Of a stretch of 5,218 nucleotides of DNA, positions 1 through 4,921 are shown in pieces. Below the pieces are notes generated by a model. The model saw only the letters and a program-made list of their open reading frames with translations, had not been told where the DNA came from and ran no database searches. Source of the DNA: Actinomycetota bacterium (GTDB lineage Bacteria > Actinomycetota > Actinomycetes > Propionibacteriales > Nocardioidaceae); the NCBI GenBank assembly GCA_009702305.1, contig WLIH01000246.1, positions 1-5,218 of the forward strand, written 5' to 3'. Position 1 is the first letter of the stretch. Each line of letters opens with the position of its first letter. Both the position numbers and the translations under genes were made by a program.

Positions 1-764
1 ACCTGCCCGACCCCGACGATGACGGGGGTGCGCGGGTCGAGCCGCGTGCCGGTGGCGTGGTGCAGGACCGGCCTCCCCGAGCCGGCGCCCGCGCCGTCCC
101 CGGCGGCGAGCAGCTCGCCCAGGCCGGTCAGGGACAGGCTCAGCGCCTCGGCGATGCTGCGACTCACCGACGCGCCGAGCGGACCCTTGACCGGATCTCC
201 GGACAGGCCGGCGTCGAGCATCACCCGGGTCTGGTCGCTGTGCGGGGCGATGCTCACCGCGAGCGCGAGCGTCAGGCCCATCGGGCCGACGCCCTCGAGC
301 ACCAGGAGATCGTCGTCGGAGCGGCGCACGGTCCACACGACCTCCGCCGGGATGCCCATGATCTTGAGCTGCTGGCCGTAGGTCGCGCCCTCGACAGCGT
401 ACGCCGGCGCGGCGCCTCGCCAGGCCGCGTGCAACGTCAGCCAGTCCGCCTGGAGAGCCAGGTCAGCGACCGCTGCGAGCACCTGGGCCGGATCGGCGTC
501 CAGCACCGTCTCGGCGCTGACGGTGCGCAGGTGCGCGTCGAGCTCGGCCGGCACGACGTGCGCCGGGGCGCCCTCCGGGCGGGCGCTCGGCGGGCCCCCA
601 TCGGCCCCCAGCCGCGCGAGGCCCGGCAGGCGACGCAGCGGCTCCGGCAGGGTGCCGATCGCGAGGTCGCGCACCAGGCCGGGCTCCTGTGCCATCAGTC
701 GAACCACCTGACGCACGGGGGTGAGGGCGCGGCGGGCACGGGTGCGGGCGGAGGGTCGGTCCAT
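1..764 (-). CDS. SRPBCC (Rv0910-like)-thiolase fusion protein, 3' end beyond the window
   Basis: The frame starts at ATG 764-762 and stays open to position 3 (254 complete codons) with no stop, so the C-terminus lies outside the window. GAGGAG sits 6 nt before the ATG. Residues 1-77 are a basic, Ala/Pro-rich stretch I do not recognise. Residues about 78-220 resemble SRPBCC/START-like proteins of the Rv0910 toxin family: a domain start around TVSAETVLDADPAQVL, then DWLTLHAAWRG, IMGIPAEVVWTV, the strand LVLEGVGPMGLTLAL and a C-terminal helix to GELLA. A Gly/Ala linker (221-240) leads to RLDPRTPVIVGVGQ, the typical N-terminus of SCP-x-like acetyl-CoA acetyltransferases. No ATG or GTG lies close before that motif, which argues for a true fusion. 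The thiolase catalytic Cys and His would be outside the window. By family, SRPBCC domains bind hydrophobic ligands and thiolases cleave 3-ketoacyl-CoA; a substrate-handling role for the SRPBCC part is inference. It lies 43 bp after the acyl-CoA dehydrogenase on the same strand, probably in one operon. Confidence 0.82.
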   Translation of the reverse strand, partial: MDRPSARTRARRALTPVRQVVRLMAQEPGLVRDLAIGTLPEPLRRLPGLARLGADGGPPSARPEGAPAHVVPAELDAHLRTVSAETVLDADPAQVLAAVADLALQADWLTLHAAWRGAAPAYAVEGATYGQQLKIMGIPAEVVWTVRRSDDDLLVLEGVGPMGLTLALAVSIAPHSDQTRVMLDAGLSGDPVKGPLGASVSRSIAEALSLSLTGLGELLAAGDGAGAGSGRPVLHHATGTRLDPRTPVIVGVGQ

Positions 765-807
765 GTGGTGCTCCTCGAGTCGGGTGCGCTGCGGGTCGGA
801 CGACGGC

Positions 808-1950
808 TCACGTGTAGCCGAGGAGCTTGGCTGCAAGGTCGCGCATCACCTCGGTCGCGCCGCCCCCAATACCGAGCACGCGGTTGTCGCGGTAGTGGCG
901 CTCGATCTCGGACTCGCGCATGTAGCCCATCCCGCCGTGAAGCTGCACGGCCTCGTCGACCACGTGCTTGGCGACCTCGACGGCCTGGTTCTTCGCGACG
1001 ACAGCCTCGGCGAAGAGATGCTCGCCGGCCGCGTGCCGCGCCGCCAACGAGCGGGTGTAGGTGCGGATGACGTCGATCTGCTCGTGCATCTCGACGAGCT
1101 TGTGACGCACCACCTGGCGCTTGATCAGCGGCTGTCCGAAGGTCGACCGCTCCCGGGCGTACTGCGCGGCCAGGTGCAGGCTGCGCGCCGCGATCCCGTA
1201 CGCGTGCGCCGCGATGCCGATCCGCTCGGCCCCGAAGGCGTTGGCGATCAGGGCGAACCCGTTGTTCTCCTGGCCGATGAGGTTGGCCACCGGCACCCGG
1301 CAGTCGACGAAGGACAGCTCGGCGGTGTCGGAGCACAGCCACCCCATCTTCTCGAGCTTGCGCGAGACGATGAATCCGGGCAGGTCGGTCGGGATCGCGA
1401 GCAGGCTGATGCCGCTGCCACCCGGACCTCCGGTGCGCACCGCCGTCGTCACGAAGTCGGCCCGGGTGCCGGAGGTGATGAAGGTCTTGGCGCCATTGAC
1501 GACGTAGTGGTCGCCGTCGCGCACGGCCGTCGTGAGCAGGGCGGAGACGTCCGAGCCACCGTCGGGCTCGGTCACTCCGAGTGAGCCGATCGCCTGCCCG
1601 GCCAGGGTCGGCGCGATGTAGGTCGTGGTGAGGTGCTCGTCATCGACCTCGACCATGTGCGGCAGCGCGATGCCGTGGGTGAACAGCGCAGAGTGGGCAC
1701 CCGAGCTGGCGCCCGCCTCGAACCACGCCTCGGTCATGGTCAAGACGTCGACCGAGTCGCCCCCCGACCCGCCCATCCGTTCGGGGAAGCCGACCCCGAT
1801 CAGTCCGGCCTCGGCGGCTCGCTCGTGCAACGCCCGGGGCACCGAGCCGTCGCGCTCCCATTGGTCCAGGTGCGGCAGCACCTCGCGGGTCACGAACTGC
1901 CGCGTGCTCGCGCGCAGTGCGATCCGCTCCGGGGTCTCGAACTCCGACAT
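808..1950 (-). CDS. Acyl-CoA dehydrogenase (FAD-dependent)
   Basis: A 380-residue protein of normal family length. It should oxidise an acyl-CoA to the trans-2-enoyl-CoA in the cytoplasm, passing electrons to ETF, as the first step of beta-oxidation or branched-chain acyl-CoA breakdown. Visible motifs are signature 1, GVTEPDGGSDVSA (about 125-137), the middle beta-domain motif MGWLCSDTAELSFVD (202-216), FGQPLIKRQ (271-279), and signature 2, from QLHGGMGYM (336) to RDNR (354-357). The usual C-terminal YEGT position reads IGGGATEVM (361-369), so the catalytic glutamate of short/medium-chain enzymes is absent there. E242 in AFGAERIGIAA aligns by eye with the base of isovaleryl- and long-chain-type enzymes. 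I chose ATG 1950-1948 because GGAGGAGG lies 6 nt upstream; a GTG ten codons earlier (1980) has no properly spaced ribosome binding site. The gene diverges from a TetR gene and precedes the SRPBCC-thiolase gene. Exact substrate cannot be read from the sequence. Confidence 0.95.
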   Translation of the reverse strand: MSEFETPERIALRASTRQFVTREVLPHLDQWERDGSVPRALHERAAEAGLIGVGFPERMGGSGGDSVDVLTMTEAWFEAGASSGAHSALFTHGIALPHMVEVDDEHLTTTYIAPTLAGQAIGSLGVTEPDGGSDVSALLTTAVRDGDHYVVNGAKTFITSGTRADFVTTAVRTGGPGGSGISLLAIPTDLPGFIVSRKLEKMGWLCSDTAELSFVDCRVPVANLIGQENNGFALIANAFGAERIGIAAHAYGIAARSLHLAAQYARERSTFGQPLIKRQVVRHKLVEMHEQIDVIRTYTRSLAARHAAGEHLFAEAVVAKNQAVEVAKHVVDEAVQLHGGMGYMRESEIERHYRDNRVLGIGGGATEVMRDLAAKLLGYT

Positions 1951-1991
1951 CGCCAGCCTCCTCCGGCGCTCGCGCGCCACCCTCGAAACAA

Positions 1992-2009
1992 ACAGTACGT
2001 CCGGACTGT
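1992..2009. promoter_or_regulatory. Candidate TetR operator in the divergent promoter region
   Basis: ACAGTACGTCCGGACTGT is an inverted repeat with arms ACAGTnCG and CGnACTGT around TC. It also contains the perfect palindrome GTCCGGAC (1999-2006). It lies 42 bp upstream of the acyl-CoA dehydrogenase ATG and about 90 bp upstream of the TetR start, in the most AT-rich part of the 149-bp gap. A second, shorter inverted repeat, TTGCC-AGTAG-GGCAA, follows at 2013-2027. Size and position suit a TetR-family dimer controlling both divergent genes, but binding is inferred. No convincing -35/-10 pair could be assigned on either strand. Confidence 0.5.
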
Positions 2010-2099
2010 ATCTTGCCAGTAGGGCAACCCGCCAGCCGCCCGGTCCGCGAGCCGACCTGGGATAGCGTGCGATCCCACGCCACGGGAAAGGGGCAGCGA

Positions 2100-2759
2100 G
2101 TGGCCGAGGCGCACACGCGTACGACGGGGCGCCGGACCCAGGAAGAGCGCCGGACCGAGACTCGCACCCGATTGCTCGACGCGGCGGTCGCGTGCCTGCT
2201 CGACGTCGGCTACGCCTCGACGACCGTCGCCGACGTGCAGCAGCGCGCGGGGCTGGCCCGAGGCACGCTGCTGCACCACTTCCCCACCAAGATCGACCTC
2301 ATCGTCGGCGCGATGGGCCACCTCGCCGCCCGACGCATCGAGGAGTTCCGCTCTGAGGCGCAGCTGATCTCGGACTCGAAGGATCGCCTGCACGCGCTGG
2401 TGGATCTCGCGTGGAGCGGGCTGCACAGCCCGGCGTTCTTCAGTGCCGCCGAGCTCTGGATGGCGGCCCGCACCGACCTCGAGCTGCGCGCAGCGCTGCT
2501 CCCGGTCGAGGCCGTCGCGTTCGCCGACCTCCAGGACGGTCTGATGAGCATCCTGGGTCCGGCCTACGCCGACGACCCGCGCACGCCGACCCTGGTCGGG
2601 CTCACCATCGACCTACTGACCGGACTGTCGCTGGCCGCGATGCTGACCGGGGATCTGGGCGAGCGGCACAAGCTCCTCACCCGGTGGAAGCGCGCCCTGA
2701 GCGTGCTCTTCGGCGAGCTCTCCGCCGACCAGCTCCTCGAGCCGCGTCCGGGCTCCTGA
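2100..2759 (+). CDS. TetR/AcrR-family transcriptional regulator
   Basis: A 219-residue regulator of usual TetR length. The N-terminal DNA-binding domain covers about residues 16-65. Its helix-turn-helix lies at 42-61: TVADVQQRAGLARGTLLHHF, followed by PTKIDLI, the standard TetR pattern with the recognition helix ending in Y/H-HF. The C-terminal ligand-binding part (about 75-210) is helical and not assignable to a ligand class by eye. The start is GTG 2100-2102, with AAGGGG 6 nt upstream; the frame is open back to 1917, but that would add 61 residues across the operator region and lacks family similarity. The gene is divergent from the acyl-CoA dehydrogenase/thiolase operon, the normal arrangement for a local repressor that also controls itself. 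An acyl-CoA or related ligand is plausible but inferred. It converges with the lipase gene, with 43 bp between the stops. Confidence 0.93.
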   Translation: MAEAHTRTTGRRTQEERRTETRTRLLDAAVACLLDVGYASTTVADVQQRAGLARGTLLHHFPTKIDLIVGAMGHLAARRIEEFRSEAQLISDSKDRLHALVDLAWSGLHSPAFFSAAELWMAARTDLELRAALLPVEAVAFADLQDGLMSILGPAYADDPRTPTLVGLTIDLLTGLSLAAMLTGDLGERHKLLTRWKRALSVLFGELSADQLLEPRPGS

Positions 2760-2770
2760 GCCTCCCCCAT

Positions 2771-2806
2771 CCGACTCAGCCGACTCAGACGACTCAGACG
2801 ACTCAG
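2771..2806. repeat. Four tandem copies of a 9-bp unit, [C/A]CGACTCAG
   Basis: Copies are CCGACTCAG (2771-2779), CCGACTCAG (2780-2788), ACGACTCAG (2789-2797) and ACGACTCAG (2798-2806). The array fills most of the gap between the convergent TetR and lipase genes. The last copy contains the lipase stop codon. Because the period is a multiple of three, each copy puts a TGA in the lipase frame (2803, 2794, 2785 and 2776), so any read-through would meet three more stops. The unit is not self-complementary, so it is not an obvious hairpin terminator. Confidence 0.95.
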
Positions 2807-4068
2807 CCGAGCCCGCTGCAGCCGTCCTGGCCTCCGGTGTCGGCGAACTGGGCGTTGATCCAGGTCAGCGCGTCCGGGACGAAGGCGACCATCCCGGTGA
2901 TGTGCTCGAGCCCGGTGTACTGCTGGTAGCGCACCGAGACGCCTCGGCCGCAGTAGTCGGCTGCGAGATCGGCGACGTCCTGGGTGACCACGATGCCGTC
3001 GCCGGTGTCGTCGAGCTTGGCGACGGCGAAGAAGAGCGGCGTCGTCGGAGTGCCCGCCCGGCCCATGACGACCTGGCGACGCACGCGGAGCAGCGGCGGG
3101 ATCGAGGTGAAGGTGCTGAATCGAGGCTTCATCAGGTCGGCGAAGGTGAGTCCGGGATAGGCACCGATGACGTCGCCGATGCATTGGTCCTGCACGGCCG
3201 CGACCACGGACTTGCCGTAGGCGTTGGTGTAGCGGTCCAGATCGATGTCGTAGGCGCGCGCCAGGCCGACCAGTCCGAGCGGGATCGCTCCGGCCCAGAT
3301 CATCGAGCCATCGATGTAGGCGAGCAGGTGCGCGAGATCGGTGGGTGTGCCACCCATGGCTGCACCGACGAGGCGCCGGTCGATCTCAGGGGCGTACCGC
3401 GGCGCCTGCTCGGCGGCCCACTCGGTCGCGATCGAGCCGCCGGAGTAGCCGACCATCGCGATCGACGTGCGCGACGTGAGGCCGTAGACGCCGGCGTTGA
3501 TCGCGGCTCGGATGCCGTCGAGGGTCGCCATGCCGGACTCCCGTCCGGCACCGAAGTGCAGCTCCTGACCCTCGTAGTCCGAGACGACGACGGTGTAGCC
3601 CGCCAGCAGGTAGCCCAGCACGGCCGCCTGCTCGGCCGTGGTGACCTGGCCGCCCGGGCCGCCGGCGCCGCTGTAGCCGTAGGACGGGTTGCACTGCACG
3701 CCGAGCGCGTCGTAGGCGAACTGGAAGGACACCAGGCGTGGCTCGGCGAACACCGTCGCGATCGGGGGGATCACCGTCGTGACCGTCGTCGCCGCGGCGC
3801 CGAGCGTGTCGCGGGTCCGGTAGAGCAGCTGGGTGAGCGTCAGCGGGAGGGCGAGACCCGCAAGGTGGTGGTCGACCTCGCGTCGTTTCAGCACAGCACC
3901 CCGGGGCAGCTGGTCCAGCGGGACGCGCCCGGCGTACGTGTAGAACGGGTCGCTGCTCGGTGTCGGAGCGAGCGCCATCGGGAGGGGCTGCGACGCTGCG
4001 GCCGGCGAGAGCACGCTCAGGCCGGAGAGCACCAGCAGCAGGACGAGCACGCGGTCTCGGATCCCCAT
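2803..4068 (-). CDS. Secreted LIP-family (CAL-A-like) lipase/esterase
   Basis: A 421-residue protein matching secretory lipases of the LIP family (Pfam PF03583, alpha/beta hydrolase fold), which hydrolyse triacylglycerols or other esters outside the cell. Residues 1-25 form a Sec signal peptide: a basic MGIRDR start, a Leu/Val core and an AAA-S cleavage site near 25/26. DPFYTYAG (40-47) opens the mature domain. The nucleophile elbow is GYSGGS (207-212) with Ser209; the likely acid is Asp357 (or Asp354) in KLDDTGDGIVV; the His is His389 in GLEHITG. Four cysteines (126, 296, 373, 417) would allow two disulfides, fitting an exported protein. The ATG 4068-4066 has GAGGA 7 nt upstream. No lipase-specific chaperone gene is adjacent. 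The gene is convergent with TetR and divergent from the DUF5994 gene. Substrate preference is unknown; a fatty acid supply to the neighbouring acyl-CoA dehydrogenase and thiolase is inference. Confidence 0.92.
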   Translation of the reverse strand: MGIRDRVLVLLLVLSGLSVLSPAAASQPLPMALAPTPSSDPFYTYAGRVPLDQLPRGAVLKRREVDHHLAGLALPLTLTQLLYRTRDTLGAAATTVTTVIPPIATVFAEPRLVSFQFAYDALGVQCNPSYGYSGAGGPGGQVTTAEQAAVLGYLLAGYTVVVSDYEGQELHFGAGRESGMATLDGIRAAINAGVYGLTSRTSIAMVGYSGGSIATEWAAEQAPRYAPEIDRRLVGAAMGGTPTDLAHLLAYIDGSMIWAGAIPLGLVGLARAYDIDLDRYTNAYGKSVVAAVQDQCIGDVIGAYPGLTFADLMKPRFSTFTSIPPLLRVRRQVVMGRAGTPTTPLFFAVAKLDDTGDGIVVTQDVADLAADYCGRGVSVRYQQYTGLEHITGMVAFVPDALTWINAQFADTGGQDGCSGLG

Positions 4069-4091
4069 GGATTCGTCCTCACGAGCGTAGA

Positions 4092-4107
4092 AGTGACGTG
4101 AGTCACG
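4092..4107. promoter_or_regulatory. Candidate CRP/GlxR-type cAMP receptor protein site
   Basis: AGTGACGTGAGTCACG contains GTGA-N6-TCAC, the symmetrical core of the CRP/GlxR consensus TGTGA-N6-TCACA; only the outermost base on each side departs from it. It lies 23 bp upstream of the lipase ATG and 167 bp upstream of the DUF5994 start. So close to the lipase start it would more likely repress than activate, unless the transcript is leaderless or very short. Actinobacterial CRP/GlxR proteins commonly control carbon-source genes; binding here is inferred. Confidence 0.45.
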
Positions 4108-4132
4108 ACTCTACGGCATAAACCGTCTAACT

Positions 4133-4147
4133 GGACTGAATCTGTCC
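4133..4147. promoter_or_regulatory. 15-bp dyad in the lipase/DUF5994 divergent region
   Basis: GGACTGAATCTGTCC is symmetrical as GGACnGA-n-TCnGTCC, with six of seven base pairs matching. It lies in the most AT-rich stretch of the 206-bp gap, about 65 bp upstream of the lipase ATG, where a promoter would be expected. It may be an operator; the protein is not known. The rest of the gap (4148-4274) shows no clear promoter, only the ribosome binding site of the DUF5994 gene. Confidence 0.3.
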
Positions 4148-4274
4148 GCGGCTCGGGGCGTGGTCGCCGGCGTACGGTGGGTCCACGACTGTGATCCTCA
4201 GGTCACCGTCCCAGCCTCGGGCGCGGACGGTCCATCGACTCTGACGAGGACAGCTCACCTGAGGTGGTGCCGTC

Positions 4275-4661
4275 ATGGCCCCCGTCCAGCACCCGCAGCC
4301 GACCCGGCTCTCGCTCCGCCCTGTCGCCGACCCGTCCCGCCCTCAGCAGAGCCTGCCGGTCGGCGCCTGGTGGCCCGAGAGCCGGTCGCTGAGCGACCAG
4401 CTCGCCAGTCTCTTCGCCCTGTGGCCACCGGAGTCCGGTCGGATCAGCAGGGTCCTCTTCTCGCCGCCCGACTGGGACGACCACCCGCGCTCGGTCGACG
4501 TCGGGGGACGCCGCGTCAAGACGGGCTCGTTCCCCCACGACGACACCCACGAACTGACCCTGGCGATGTCGAACGGCGATCGCCACAGCATCACCGTGAT
4601 CGCCCCCGCCACGACGGCCGACGACGCCGCCGCCCAGCTGGCGACCATGTCAGCGGCCTAG
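4275..4661 (+). CDS. DUF5994 family protein
   Basis: A small soluble protein of 128 residues. The motif GAWWPESRSL (30-39) after a short strand RLSLRP (11-16), then GRISRVLFSPPDWDD (55-69), VDVGGRRVKTGSF (74-86) and a C-terminal TVIAP plus helix (107-127), match my memory of the actinobacterial DUF5994 family, whose function is unknown. There is no signal peptide, membrane segment or known catalytic motif. GAGGTGG (4261-4267) lies 7 nt before ATG 4275, which settles the start and strand; an overlapping antisense frame has no comparable support. The gene stands alone, divergent from the lipase and convergent with tRNA-Ala. Its stop codon falls inside a tandemly duplicated octamer. The context does not suggest a role. 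Confidence 0.87.
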   Translation: MAPVQHPQPTRLSLRPVADPSRPQQSLPVGAWWPESRSLSDQLASLFALWPPESGRISRVLFSPPDWDDHPRSVDVGGRRVKTGSFPHDDTHELTLAMSNGDRHSITVIAPATTADDAAAQLATMSAA

Positions 4662-4667
4662 CGGCCT
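4652..4667. repeat. Tandem octamer AGCGGCCT x2 over the DUF5994 stop codon
   Basis: AGCGGCCT occurs at 4652-4659 and again at 4660-4667. The TAG stop (4659-4661) spans the junction of the two copies. It looks like a small slippage duplication with no visible effect on the protein beyond its last residues. Confidence 0.85.
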
Positions 4668-4719
4668 CGCGACGTCATACGGAGCGGACAAGGGGACGTC
4701 CCGCCCGTATGACGTCGCG
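4668..4719. repeat. Perfect 15-bp inverted repeat, candidate bidirectional terminator
   Basis: CGCGACGTCATACGG (4668-4682) is exactly repeated in reverse complement at 4705-4719, with a 22-nt spacer. Inside the spacer GCGG (4684-4687) can pair with CCGC (4701-4704) after a one-base bulge, lengthening the stem. The spacer also holds the palindrome GGGACGTCCC (4693-4702). GACGTC appears three times in 46 bp. It begins 6 bp after the DUF5994 stop, between two convergent transcripts, so a terminator for one or both is likely; neither strand has a U-tract. A dispersed REP- or MITE-like repeat is the alternative. Confidence 0.8.
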
Positions 4720-4744
4720 GAGAGGTGCGTCCGGAAATGCCGAA

Positions 4745-4762
4745 AGCCGCCCGCAGGCGGCT
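4745..4762 (-). terminator. Hairpin terminator of tRNA-Ala
   Basis: On the minus strand AGCCGCC-TGCG-GGCGGCT forms a 7-bp, GC-rich stem with a 4-nt loop, followed by TT and then CGGC. It starts 9 nt after the mature tRNA 3' end. The position and stem are typical of a Rho-independent terminator in a high-GC actinobacterium, although the T-run is very short. Confidence 0.72.
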
Positions 4763-4771
4763 CTCGTTCGG

Positions 4772-4844
4772 TGGAGCTGAGGGGACTCGAACCCCTGACC
4801 CTCTGCATGCCATGCAGATGCGCTACCAGCTGCGCCACAGCCCC
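4772..4844 (-). tRNA. tRNA-Ala (anticodon GGC)
   Basis: A complete 73-nt tRNA folds without gaps: acceptor GGGGCTG/CAGCTCC with one G-U pair, D stem GCGC/GCGC, anticodon stem TCTGC/GCAGA with loop ATGGCAT (anticodon GGC, reading GCC), a 5-nt variable loop, T stem AGGGG/CCCCT with loop TTCGAGT, and discriminator A73. The acceptor G3-U70 pair is the main identity element for alanyl-tRNA synthetase. The genome encodes CC but then G after A73, so the final A of CCA must be added enzymatically. It lies 77 bp downstream of the histidine phosphatase gene on the same strand. Confidence 0.98.
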
Positions 4845-4880
4845 GAACCGCTGCTCCCGTGGTGGCGAGCAACCTGCGGA

Positions 4881-4886
4881 ATATTA
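4881..4886 (-). promoter_or_regulatory. Possible -10 element of the tRNA-Ala promoter
   Basis: TAATAT on the minus strand lies 36 nt before the tRNA 5' end, in the only AT-rich patch of the 77-bp spacer. A poor -35 (TTCGCT, 4904-4909) is 17 bp further upstream. This would give the tRNA its own transcript with a leader of about 29 nt, though read-through from the phosphatase gene is also possible. Confidence 0.4.
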
Positions 4887-4921
4887 GCCAACGCCGACTC
4901 GGAAGCGAAATCCGGGGTCGG

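Noticed and set aside
57..1070. Plus-strand frame of 337 codons
   Set aside because: It runs antisense through the SRPBCC-thiolase and acyl-CoA dehydrogenase genes, is very Arg-rich with no recognisable domain, and reflects few stops in high-GC DNA.
1951..1980. Ten-codon longer start for the acyl-CoA dehydrogenase
   Set aside because: The GTG at 1980 lacks a properly spaced ribosome binding site, the added residues are very Arg-rich, and the strong GGAGGAGG would then lie inside the gene.
1917..2099. 61-codon longer start for the TetR regulator
   Set aside because: The extension would overlap the dehydrogenase start and the operator, resembles no TetR N-terminus, and GTG 2100 has a good ribosome binding site.
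2739..2765. Short inverted repeats (GAGCC/GGCTC) around the TetR stop as a terminator
   Set aside because: Arms of five bases, competing pairings and no T-run on the plus strand; not strong enough to call.
2902..4101. Plus-strand frame of 399 codons antisense to the lipase
   Set aside because: The minus strand has a signal peptide, catalytic triad and ribosome binding site; the plus frame is low-complexity and charged with no known motif.
4256..4266. Palindrome CACCTGAGGTG upstream of the DUF5994 start
   Set aside because: Its right half is the ribosome binding site, the single-base centre cannot form an RNA hairpin, and five-base arms are common by chance.
4203..4586. Minus-strand frame of 127 codons over the DUF5994 gene
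   Set aside because: No ribosome binding site and no recognisable motif, whereas the plus strand gives a family match and a well-placed GAGGTGG.
4772..4844. tRNA-Ala as an attachment site of an integrated element
   Set aside because: No second copy of the tRNA 3' end and no integrase or phage gene is visible in the window. An element with its far end outside cannot be excluded.
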